64,000 nucleotides of DNA from Solitalea canadensis DSM 3403 (GTDB lineage: Bacteria > Bacteroidota > Bacteroidia > Sphingobacteriales > Sphingobacteriaceae). Both the position numbers and the translations under genes were made by a program. Numbering within the stretch: position 1 is the stretch's first letter; each line of letters starts with the position of its first letter. Positions 16,736-24,281 of this stretch are shown in pieces. The stretch covers positions 1,624,669-1,688,668 of the forward strand of contig NC_017770.1 of the NCBI RefSeq assembly GCF_000242635.2, given 5' to 3'. The notes under the pieces were generated by a model. It worked only from the letters and a program-made list of their open reading frames with translations. It was not told the DNA's origin and did not search any database.

Positions 16736-18184
16736 TTATTTTATTTCATTCAGGTTTTTGATCATCTGATAGTAAAAAGCGATTGCTCCTTTATAATCTT
16801 TAACCGCAATCCGCTCATTCACATCATGGTAACCTACTAATTTTGACGGTACATACCGATAGATATTATCAGTAATATCAGCATAGTATCTTGAATCGGT
16901 AACAGCGATCAATAAAAACGGACTAACTGGAATATCCGGATTTAACTGTTTATTGGTTTTTGCAATGGCAAGAAATCCTTTGGCTTGCGACGAAGATATT
17001 TTAGAAGGATTTGCCTGCGATTCTGTACGAGGAGTAATTTTTACTCTTGGATCATTCACCGCTTTTTTTACATGCTCTAAAACTGTTTCAGGTGTTTCTC
17101 CCGGTAATATCCTGAAGTTTATGGTAGCGGTGGCTACAGTCGGTAAAACGTTGTCTTTAAAACCACTCTTTAAAATAGTAGGGGCAATAGTTGTATGGAA
17201 CTGGGCCGCTCCGCGGTCGGTTTTTTCATATTCTTTCTGGATCAATGGTTTAGTGATCCATTTGTTTGCAAAGACAGCTTTTAAAAATCCCGGCATTTCC
17301 GGACCTAAGTATTCAACTAATTCTAATGTAGGAGTGGTAAATGAGCTCTTAAACGGATTAGTTCTGATTTTGGTAATGGTGGATGTTAAAATATCGATTG
17401 CTGTTTCTTTTCCCGGAGCAGAAGAGTGGCCTCCGCTTGCGTTAACTTCCAAATCAATAGTTAAATAGCCTTTTTCAGCCGTTCCAACAAGGGCGATTGA
17501 TTTGTCAGGAATAATACCATCAATAATTAAACCTCCTTCGTCCATTACAAATTCGGCCTTAACACCACGACTTTTCAATAAAGCAGCAATCTTAGAGGCA
17601 CCTTCCTTTCCACTGATTTCCTCATCATGTCCGAAAGCTAAATAAATCGTTTGTTCCGGTTGAAATCCTTCTGAAACCAATTTCTCAATAGCCTCCATAA
17701 CGGTGATTACGGTAATTTTATCATCTACAGAACCGCGTCCCCAAATTGTATCTTGCTTAATTTCTCCGCCAAAAGGATCTGCTTTCCATTTTCCCAATGA
17801 AGCTTCTTCCACAGGAACCACATCCATGTGTCCCATTAATACAACCGGCTTTAGCGAGGGGTTTTTGCCAGGCCAGGTATAAAGCAGGCTATATTTACTG
17901 ATAACCTCGCGTTTGAGCGTTTTATTGAGGTTAGGATAGGTAGTTTCCATGAATTTCAGGTTGGCACTAAACTGAGTAGTATCTACTTGAGACGTATCTT
18001 CAAACGATACTGTTTTAATGCGAATGGCATTTTGGAAATTAATAACAGATTGCTGTCCAATTTCAATAGGTTTAATTGCTGCTACCTGTGGTTGTTTTGA
18101 TTTAAAAGTAAGCGTGTTAAATACAAATATGCCAATGAATACTACTAGCAAGAGCAATACAAAGAATAGAATTTTTTTTATCAT
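16736..18184 (-). CDS. Membrane-anchored M20 metallopeptidase (PM20D1-like)
   Basis: A 482-residue exported peptidase. One N-terminal membrane helix (residues 4-24) is followed by the M20 fold. The di-zinc ligand set is visible: His119 in M-G-H-M-D-V-V-P, Asp154 in R-G-S-V-D-D-K, Glu188/189 in G-H-D-E-E-I (base and ligand), Asp215-Glu216 in M-D-E-G-G, and a late His in G-Y-H-D-V-N-E-R. The dimerisation lid domain lies between. The long N-terminal extension is like that of PM20D1/carboxypeptidase S proteins. Substrate is an N-acylated amino acid or dipeptide by family knowledge. It shares strand with the oxidase 26 bp upstream but has its own terminator. Confidence 0.9.
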   Translation of the reverse strand: MIKKILFFVLLLLVVFIGIFVFNTLTFKSKQPQVAAIKPIEIGQQSVINFQNAIRIKTVSFEDTSQVDTTQFSANLKFMETTYPNLNKTLKREVISKYSLLYTWPGKNPSLKPVVLMGHMDVVPVEEASLGKWKADPFGGEIKQDTIWGRGSVDDKITVITVMEAIEKLVSEGFQPEQTIYLAFGHDEEISGKEGASKIAALLKSRGVKAEFVMDEGGLIIDGIIPDKSIALVGTAEKGYLTIDLEVNASGGHSSAPGKETAIDILTSTITKIRTNPFKSSFTTPTLELVEYLGPEMPGFLKAVFANKWITKPLIQKEYEKTDRGAAQFHTTIAPTILKSGFKDNVLPTVATATINFRILPGETPETVLEHVKKAVNDPRVKITPRTESQANPSKISSSQAKGFLAIAKTNKQLNPDIPVSPFLLIAVTDSRYYADITDNIYRYVPSKLVGYHDVNERIAVKDYKGAIAFYYQMIKNLNEIK

Positions 18185-18210
18185 GGATTAAGTTAATTAC
18201 TGAGTTGTTG

Positions 18211-19524
18211 TTATTGGTAAATTGTTGATGTTTCACAGATACGCTCCATATAGCTGGTCATAAAAATGCCATTTGGGTCCATTTGAGCTCTAATTTTATG
18301 AAAATCATTCCATTTAGGATAAAGGTGCTCAAAATCTTTGCTTGTACGCGTATGCATTTTGCCCCAATGCGGCCTTCCTCCAGCTGCTGTGCAGATATCC
18401 TCCATTACTTTAAAATAGTCCTTGTAAGGATTTAGTTTATAAACATGAAAAGCAATATAAGCTGAATCTCGTTCATACGCCGGACTTAACCAGATGTCGT
18501 CTCCTTTTACGAAGCGATTTTCTGTTGGGAAGTGAACATCAAACTTATTTTTTTCAAAAGCTTTTTGTACATCTCTTTTCACTTCTTTAAATGCTTCGAT
18601 AGGGATATTATATTCCATTTCATGGAATTTTACCAATCTCGGTAGTGCGTACACTTTATGGCTCCAATTTATTTTATGACTTGTTGAAACAGCTTTCGCG
18701 GAGATCTGGGCTATGGTTTTACTGGATTTTGGAAACCAATTAGTCAATTTTGACAAAGCACCAAAGGCATGGTTTTCCAACAGCATGTCGGTCATGTAAT
18801 TGGCTGTTCCATAATCTTTAGCAGGAAGATCGGTTACATTGCTGAATTTAGTTTGAACAATGTTAGTATGCGGAAACCAATAAAACTCAAAATTTCGATG
18901 CGCTCTATTGTAGCGATTATAGTTTTCTAAAACATCATCCAGCGATTCTTTAGCAGAAGTGAACTCCAGTTTGTAAGCGGGTAAAGCCTTAAATGTTAAC
19001 TCTGTAATGATTCCTAGCGTTCCTAGTCCAATCTGAGCAGCTTTAAAAATGTCAGCATTTTCTGTTGCTGAACAGGTAATAATATCACCCTTGCCATTGA
19101 TAAAACGAATAGCGGTTAATTGAGTTGATAAATTGCCAAAAGCAGTACCTGTTCCATGAGTACCTGTTGAAATCGCTCCAGCTAATGACTGCACATCAAT
19201 ATCACCTAAATTTTCTTGAGCTAAACCCTGCTCAAAAAGTAGAGCACCAAACTCCTTGATCTTCGTTCCGGCTTTAACACGAACCCGCATATTGACTTTG
19301 TCAACCTCAATTAGGCCTCTAAACTTATCCAGACTTAAAATATAATCATTGGTTTCAATCAAGTGCGAAAATGAATGACCAGAACCTACAACTCTTATCT
19401 TTTTGCCCTGTTCATTGGCCATATGCACAATGCTGATGATTTCATCTTCATTTTCCGGAAATAAAACTTCAATAGGAGAGCACTGTACACTTCCACTCCA
19501 GTTACTCCAGTTAACGGTTTTCAT
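18211..19524 (-). CDS. FAD-binding sugar-lactone oxidase (ALO family)
   Basis: The ATG at 19524 (M-K-T-V-N-W-S-N-W) is preferred over 19551; about 437 residues. The N-terminal FAD-binding domain has R-V-V-G-S-G-H-S-F-S-H, with the His in the position that is covalently flavinylated in aldonolactone oxidases, then D-I-D-V-Q-S-L-A-G-A-I-S-T-G-T-H-G-T-G. The C-terminal ALO domain ends H-W-G-K-M-H-T-R and D-P-N-G-I-F-M-T-S-Y. Family: D-arabinono-1,4-lactone or L-gulono-lactone oxidase-like; physiological substrate unknown. It is preceded, 80 bp away, by an aldolase/racemase-fold gene, and in other genomes such pairs recur. Confidence 0.85.
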   Translation of the reverse strand: MKTVNWSNWSGSVQCSPIEVLFPENEDEIISIVHMANEQGKKIRVVGSGHSFSHLIETNDYILSLDKFRGLIEVDKVNMRVRVKAGTKIKEFGALLFEQGLAQENLGDIDVQSLAGAISTGTHGTGTAFGNLSTQLTAIRFINGKGDIITCSATENADIFKAAQIGLGTLGIITELTFKALPAYKLEFTSAKESLDDVLENYNRYNRAHRNFEFYWFPHTNIVQTKFSNVTDLPAKDYGTANYMTDMLLENHAFGALSKLTNWFPKSSKTIAQISAKAVSTSHKINWSHKVYALPRLVKFHEMEYNIPIEAFKEVKRDVQKAFEKNKFDVHFPTENRFVKGDDIWLSPAYERDSAYIAFHVYKLNPYKDYFKVMEDICTAAGGRPHWGKMHTRTSKDFEHLYPKWNDFHKIRAQMDPNGIFMTSYMERICETSTIYQ

Positions 19525-19604
19525 ATGATATTTTGGTTTTAGGTTGATCAAGTCTATTTATCTCGAACTAAATCTCACGTACCACATCTCAAATCCCATA
19601 TCTA

Positions 19605-20822
19605 TTATAAGAAACACATTCCTTCACCTCTATAAGTCTTCTCAACGCTTACAATTTCTCCATTCGAAATCAGGTAAAGCTCGTTAAATCGTTCACATAA
19701 TTCACCTGCTTTGCTATGTCTGAAAAACACAGGATCACCAATTGATAATTCTTCTTTCAAATCAATCAAAGGAGTTTGAACTTCGCCTGCACCTTCATTT
19801 TGTGTAAGTTTTAATCCTTCAGGAAGATAGGGTAGCGGTTGTTTTTCATTTCCTGTTCCACCTGAAGCAATATAACCACCTCCCAAGCAAGTTGCCAATC
19901 CCTTTTTGGGAATTCGTACTACTTCAACCGCAAAACATGCTGCGGGCTTATGTTTAAAGAGGGTGTAATTATCGAAAAGATGAGAATTGAAAAATCCGGA
20001 GCCAATGGTTACTTCAGTAACTGCATTTTCTTCGCGTGTACTTTCCAAACTTCCGGTGCCACCTCCATTTACCAGCTTTAGCTCAATTCCAAGATTTTTT
20101 ATTTTTTCGATGCTTTCTTTCCTTCGTTTGCATAATTCATGAATGGACGACTTTTTTAGTTGACGGACAAAAAAACTTTTTAGTTTTTGTTCCTTTTGTG
20201 CATCAACTAATCCTGCAATTTGAGCCTCATAACCCATTAAACCAATAATAGATATGTATTCATAATTGAATGATTGCTTTACAATGTTTTCAACCGCTAA
20301 TGAGGTCCTTAAGTTAGAGCGCCAAACGCCAAAATGTAAACCGGGAAAATCAGACGACATGTCAACATCAATACAAACTGGCATCTTAACGGAGAGCTTT
20401 AGTCCAATTGCATTAATCCTTTTCAAATGCTCTTCATCATCGATCATTAGGTAAATAATCTTACCATTTTTGATCTCATTACCTAACGCTTCAATTTGTT
20501 GGATGTCTGAAGTAGGGTAACCAATTAATAAATTGTCATAACCTAAGTCACTTAACCATAGCGCCTCTTCTGCAGAATAGCACATGACTCCTTCAAATTG
20601 TTTATCAGTTTCAAAGATCCTGTCAATGATTGTCCGGCACCTGATCGATTTAGAAGCTATTCTTATTTTCTTACTTCCAGCTCTGTTTTTCAAGTCCCTG
20701 ATGTTCTCATCCAAAAGATCAAGGTCGACAAAGGCAAATGGCTTTGTGGTGTTTTTAAAGATTTCCTTGTAATAGTTGTAACTATATTTGTTATGCATAC
20801 ATTGCAATTGGTTGCCTAACAT
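19605..20822 (-). CDS. PLP-dependent D-threonine aldolase/alanine-racemase-like protein
   Basis: A 405-residue fold-III PLP enzyme. The opening F-A-F-V-D-L-D-L-L-D-E-N-I and R-I-A-S-K-S-I-R contain the Schiff-base Lys58. Further on come V-N-G-G-G-T-G-S-L-E-S and E-V-T-I-G-S-G-F-F, the phosphate-binding strands, and F-F-R-H-S-K-A-G-E-L-C-E-R-F-N near the C-terminus, which matches the D-serine/D-threonine metal-ligand region (H-x-K/C). Thus likely an amino acid deaminase/aldolase of the DSD1 family. An alternative start at 20798 (M-H-N-K-Y-S-Y) is possible. It is divergent from arsR and precedes the ALO oxidase. Confidence 0.82.
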   Translation of the reverse strand: MLGNQLQCMHNKYSYNYYKEIFKNTTKPFAFVDLDLLDENIRDLKNRAGSKKIRIASKSIRCRTIIDRIFETDKQFEGVMCYSAEEALWLSDLGYDNLLIGYPTSDIQQIEALGNEIKNGKIIYLMIDDEEHLKRINAIGLKLSVKMPVCIDVDMSSDFPGLHFGVWRSNLRTSLAVENIVKQSFNYEYISIIGLMGYEAQIAGLVDAQKEQKLKSFFVRQLKKSSIHELCKRRKESIEKIKNLGIELKLVNGGGTGSLESTREENAVTEVTIGSGFFNSHLFDNYTLFKHKPAACFAVEVVRIPKKGLATCLGGGYIASGGTGNEKQPLPYLPEGLKLTQNEGAGEVQTPLIDLKEELSIGDPVFFRHSKAGELCERFNELYLISNGEIVSVEKTYRGEGMCFL

Positions 20823-20894
20823 AAGAAATTGTTTTTAGAAAAATATTATCCTGTCTAACTGTATCTCTTTCATCTTCATTTATAAAAAAAATAG

Positions 20895-20908
20895 GTAACC
20901 GTTTGGTT
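20895..20908. promoter_or_regulatory. Putative ArsR operator, site 1
   Basis: GTAACCGTTTGGTT, with inverted AACC/GGTT. It contains the TTTG (20902-20905) that acts as -33 element for the arsR promoter; a second copy (20936-20949) follows 41 bp downstream. The TATATTTA at 20927-20934 is the -7 candidate. Confidence 0.6.
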
Positions 20909-20935
20909 TTGTATTTTAAAATTCGTTATATTTAT

Positions 20936-20949
20936 GTAATCGAATGGTT
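20936..20949. promoter_or_regulatory. Putative ArsR operator, site 2
   Basis: GTAATCGAATGGTT, the same pattern as site 1 with the W-rich centre changed. It starts just after the -7 box and sits inside an 18-bp imperfect palindrome (TGTAATCGAATGGTTACA, 20935-20952). The regulator's start codon is 20 bp away. Confidence 0.6.
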
Positions 20950-20968
20950 ACATATTAAAATTACTGTT

Positions 20969-21289
20969 ATGCGAAGAGATGTTTTTCAGGCAATAGCTGA
21001 TCCCACAAGACGAGAGATTGTTAATTTACTCGCCGAACAAACATTAAATCTTAATGCCATCGTTGAAAATTTTAAGGTGAGTCGCCCGGCGATCTCTAAG
21101 CATATCAAAATTTTAGCAGAGTGTGGTTTGGTTGAAATAAAGCAGCAGGGGAGAGAACGTTTTTGCATGGTTAATTTGCAAAAGCTCCAGGAGGTTGCCG
21201 AATGGACTGAAAGATATAAATCATTCTGGATTGATAAATTAAATCGTTTGGACGATCTTTTTCCAAATGAAAAAACTAATAAACTATAA
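20969..21289 (+). CDS. ArsR-family transcriptional regulator
   Basis: About 106 residues from the ATG at 20969 (M-R-R-D-V-F-Q-A-I-A-D-P-T-R-R-E-I); an in-frame upstream start at 20903 would run through both operators and is rejected. The winged helix shows L-N-A-I-V-E-N-F-K-V-S-R-P-A-I-S-K-H-I-K-I-L as recognition region. No Cys pair for metal sensing is present, so it belongs to the SdpR/Aha1-associated branch. It is followed after 24 bp by a two-domain SRPBCC protein, a very common pairing in which the regulator represses both genes. Confidence 0.92.
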   Translation: MRRDVFQAIADPTRREIVNLLAEQTLNLNAIVENFKVSRPAISKHIKILAECGLVEIKQQGRERFCMVNLQKLQEVAEWTERYKSFWIDKLNRLDDLFPNEKTNKL

Positions 21290-21313
21290 TCCTAACTATT
21301 AAAAAGTATTGTT

Positions 21314-22168
21314 ATGAAACCAGCACCTATTGTTTTAGAAAAGGTTTATGATGCTCCTGTTTCAAAAGTATGGGAAGCGATAACCGATAAAGACAAAATG
21401 AAGCTTTGGTATTTTGATTTGGAGGAGTTTAAACCTGAAGTGGGATTTGAATTTCAATTTTATGGTGGGACCGAGGAGAAAAGATACCTTCATTTATGTA
21501 AAGTAAAAGAGGTGATTACCGGAAAGAAGATTGCTTATTCATGGAGGTATGATGGGTATGAAGGTGATTCGTTGGTTTCTTTTGAGTTATTCGATGAAAA
21601 CAGTAAAACAAGATTAAAGCTTACTCATGAAGGTTTGGAAACGTTCCCTGTTGCCAAAGATCCAAATTTGGCCAGAGAAAATTTTATGGGAGGTTGGACT
21701 TATTTTGTGGAGACAGGTTTGAAAGATTACCTGGAGAAAGATTTATACTTTATCGATACCTCCTTCAAAATTGCTGCGCCTGAGTCAAAAGTTTGGGATG
21801 TGCTTTTGAAACCCGAGTATGCAAAACAATGGGGTAATGAATTTTCGGAAGGTGCGTATGTTGAATCTGAATATAAATTGAATGACCTGGTTGTTTGGTA
21901 CGATAAAACCGGAACGCCAGGAACAAAAGGGATTGTTACATCTGTATCTCCTCAAAAACACATTAAAATTGAATTTTACGACGATATAAATAGTAGACCG
22001 GACGATAAACCCGGGCAGTATTATGAGGATTATAAACTCTATCCCGAAAATGGACAAACGGTGTTTGCATTCAGAGCAGGAGCATTACCGAAAAAAGATT
22101 ATGAAATGATTGCTCCACTTTGGGAAAAAGCAGCTAAAAAGATTAAGGAGTTGGCAGAGAGTAATTAA
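21314..22168 (+). CDS. Tandem SRPBCC (AHSA1-like START-fold) protein
   Basis: 284 residues made of two AHSA1-type domains: 1-140 (V-Y-D-A-P-V-S-K-V-W-E-A-I-T-D, then Y-F-D-L-E-E-F-K-P) and 150-284 (F-K-I-A-A-P-E-S-K-V-W-D-V-L-L-K-P). Both keep the helix-grip ligand-cavity pattern, L-W-Y/Q-W-G included. Family role: binding of a small hydrophobic ligand or an Hsp90-cochaperone-like fold; no ligand is evident. Single-domain versions are more usual behind ArsR, so the internal duplication stands out. Operonic with arsR. No clear terminator follows within 60 bp. Confidence 0.88.
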   Translation: MKPAPIVLEKVYDAPVSKVWEAITDKDKMKLWYFDLEEFKPEVGFEFQFYGGTEEKRYLHLCKVKEVITGKKIAYSWRYDGYEGDSLVSFELFDENSKTRLKLTHEGLETFPVAKDPNLARENFMGGWTYFVETGLKDYLEKDLYFIDTSFKIAAPESKVWDVLLKPEYAKQWGNEFSEGAYVESEYKLNDLVVWYDKTGTPGTKGIVTSVSPQKHIKIEFYDDINSRPDDKPGQYYEDYKLYPENGQTVFAFRAGALPKKDYEMIAPLWEKAAKKIKELAESN

Positions 22169-22732
22169 AAAACAAATCTCTTTAAGGGTAAAGGTCTAAA
22201 ATTAGAATAGATCATATTAACTGGTGTTTTCGGATATCGATCCTTTTGTCCATCAAGTGAACTTGGAGCTAGGCAGTCCTATTGAATTGACCATTTGTGC
22301 GATTTGATTTTACATTTGTAAATGTAAAGCATAAATTATCATATAAACAAAAATCGCCTTGTACAGTTCGGAAGAGATGATTTAAGTATTGGCACCAACC
22401 GCAGGAGAACTGTACGAAGTCTCGGCTCAGCCGAGAGCATTTTTTGCTTACTTTTTTTGCTGAAGAAAAACATGCAAGGCATTCTTGAGTACCATTAAAG
22501 TAAAACACTGCATGAAAAAAGTAAGTCCCGCTGAAGGCGACGGTAGAAAATAATTTACCAAATCGTGTTTTTTGCGCTATTAGGTCTTTTTAGAGCCCAA
22601 TTGAATCAGTCAACAATTATACTAAGCAAAAGTCCCGGATAAACCGGGACGTTGCTAGTAAGCTATGAGAAAATTGGTTGATGAATGATTGTACGCAGCA
22701 CTTTCAGTTCATCAACTTATAATATCTCATTT
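22169..22732. other. 564-bp gap with several perfect inverted repeats, no convincing gene
   Basis: Between the SRPBCC gene and gltD. Visible structure: a 20-bp palindrome TTTACATTTGTAAATGTAAA (22309-22328); GTACAGTTC/GAACTGTAC (22361-22369 and 22407-22415); CTCGGCTCAGCCGAG (22421-22435); CTTACTTTTTT/AAAAAAGTAAG around 22448-22525. These resemble a dispersed noncoding repeat or a structured RNA. A 79-codon minus-strand frame (22269-22508) crosses the stems and has Cys-rich low-complexity sequence; I do not believe it is a gene. Confidence 0.6.
22627..22650 (-). terminator. Terminator of gltD
   Basis: GTCCCGG and CCGGGAC form a 7-bp GC stem around ATAAA; read on the minus strand it is followed by TTTT. 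It lies ~80 bp beyond the gltD stop. Confidence 0.78.
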
Positions 22733-24169
22733 TTATATAGCCGATTGTTGTGCCTTGATGAATTTTTTCAAAGTACTCGCCATCTGACGACCGCTGTTTA
22801 TTGCAGTTACAATCAGGTTTGCACCTTCAACCATGTCTCCGGCAGCCCATATCTGAGCATCTGAAGTACGGTAGTTTTCAATTTTTACGTTTCCGCGTTT
22901 ATCTTTCTCTAAGCCTAAGTATTCAACTAAACCTTCGTGAATAGTATGCTCAAAACCCAAAGAAATCAGCAGTAGATCGCATGGGATATCATATTTATCA
23001 CCCGAAATCTCATAATTACGCTGACCCGATTTAATTTCACCTTCCGGCCAAAGAATATTTTGTAGTTCTAGCGCTTCGATTTTATCACCACCTTTCACAG
23101 CAGTTGTTAATGCAGAGAAAATTCGTTCACAACCTTCTGCTTGAGAAGAAGAGGTAGCGAAAGTTTTTGGCCAAAGTGGCCAAGGGTTAGTTTCGTAACG
23201 CTCTTCAGGCAATGCCTTGTGAATTTGAATTTGCGTAACACTTTTAGCTCCCTGACGAATCGATGTTCCGATACAGTCTGAACCGGTATCACCTCCACCT
23301 AATATTACCACGTGTTTATCTTTTGCGCTGATCTTAACTTCAGGATGTAGTTGATCACCGTGGTTTTCTTTATTCTGTTGAGAAAGGAACTCCATCGCAA
23401 AGTAAATCCCTTTTTTGTCGGCTCCTTCGATATTACCTAAACCGCGAGGTTTTTCAGCGCCGCAACATAAACAGATATAATCAAACTCTGCCTTAAGTTC
23501 ATCGATGGAAATAGTTACGCCCACATGTGCATTCGTCTTGAAGGTAATACCTTCTTCTTCCATTAATGCAACACGACGATCGATTACCCATTTCTCCAGT
23601 TTGAAGTCAGGAATCCCGTAACGTAGCAGTCCGCCTAAGCGATCATTTTTTTCAAAAACAGTTACAGAGTGACCAACCAAATTTAACTGCTGTGCGGCTG
23701 ATAATCCGGCTGGGCCAGAACCTATAACGGCAATTTTTACACCTGTACGGTAAGGAACATTGTTAGGCTTAACCCAACCTTCAGCAAACGCTTTTTCGAT
23801 AATCGAAAGCTCAATTTGCTTAATACTGATTGGCTTTTCAACAAGCGATGCGGTACAAGCAGGTTCACAAGGGGCCGGACAAACTCTTCCTGTAAACTCA
23901 GGAAAGTTATTAGTGCTCATTAATGTTCCGTAAGCATTTTTCCACTGACCTTTGTACACGAAATCGTTAAACTCTGGTATCAGGTTTGAAACCGGACATC
24001 CCCAGTTACAAAACGGAATACCGCATCCCATACAGCGGGCAGCCTGAGTTTTTACTCGTTGTTCACTTTGTGGCTTCTCAAATTCATTATAGTGTTGAAC
24101 GCGCTCGGTAACCGGCGCCTTCTGCATATCTTCTCTTGGATATTCAATAAATCCTGTAGGTTTTCCCAT
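22733..24169 (-). CDS. gltD: Glutamate synthase, small subunit (GltD)
   Basis: A ~478-residue NADPH-dependent subunit. The N-terminal ferredoxin-like portion has C-M-G-C-G-I-P-F-C-N-W-G-C-P and C-P-A-P-C-E-P-A-C for the [4Fe-4S] clusters. FAD binding: G-S-G-P-A-G-L-S-A-A; NADPH binding: G-G-G-D-T-G-S-D-C, and a late A-A-G-D-M-V-E-G-A-N-L. It passes electrons to GltB for glutamate formation from glutamine and 2-oxoglutarate. The start M-G-K-P-T-G-F (24169) is chosen, since the longer start (24190) lies inside a dispersed palindrome. gltB precedes it in the transcript by 91 bp. Confidence 0.95.
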   Translation of the reverse strand: MGKPTGFIEYPREDMQKAPVTERVQHYNEFEKPQSEQRVKTQAARCMGCGIPFCNWGCPVSNLIPEFNDFVYKGQWKNAYGTLMSTNNFPEFTGRVCPAPCEPACTASLVEKPISIKQIELSIIEKAFAEGWVKPNNVPYRTGVKIAVIGSGPAGLSAAQQLNLVGHSVTVFEKNDRLGGLLRYGIPDFKLEKWVIDRRVALMEEEGITFKTNAHVGVTISIDELKAEFDYICLCCGAEKPRGLGNIEGADKKGIYFAMEFLSQQNKENHGDQLHPEVKISAKDKHVVILGGGDTGSDCIGTSIRQGAKSVTQIQIHKALPEERYETNPWPLWPKTFATSSSQAEGCERIFSALTTAVKGGDKIEALELQNILWPEGEIKSGQRNYEISGDKYDIPCDLLLISLGFEHTIHEGLVEYLGLEKDKRGNVKIENYRTSDAQIWAAGDMVEGANLIVTAINSGRQMASTLKKFIKAQQSAI

Positions 24170-24184
24170 GTCTTTAGTGTTCTG

Positions 24185-24258
24185 TGTCATCCTGAGGCAC
24201 GAAGGATCTGTTTGTTTTTTGCATTGTTGTTACAGATGCTTCCTGCGTCAGCATGACA
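24185..24258. repeat. Dispersed palindromic repeat inside the gltB-gltD junction
   Basis: TGTCATCCTGAGGCACGAAG (from 24185) pairs with CTTCCTGCGTCAGCATGACA (to 24258) over ~27-bp arms with few mismatches, around a T-rich loop. It matches a repeat type that is widespread in Bacteroidota genomes. It begins at the distal gltD ATG and ends 24 bp before the gltB stop. Confidence 0.85.
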
Positions 24259-24281
24259 AGTTTTGGATTACTTCTTCTCAA

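Noticed and set aside
22269-22508. 79-codon minus-strand open frame
   Set aside because: It crosses several perfect stems, is Cys-rich and low in complexity, and has no recognisable domain; probably a by-product of a repeat.
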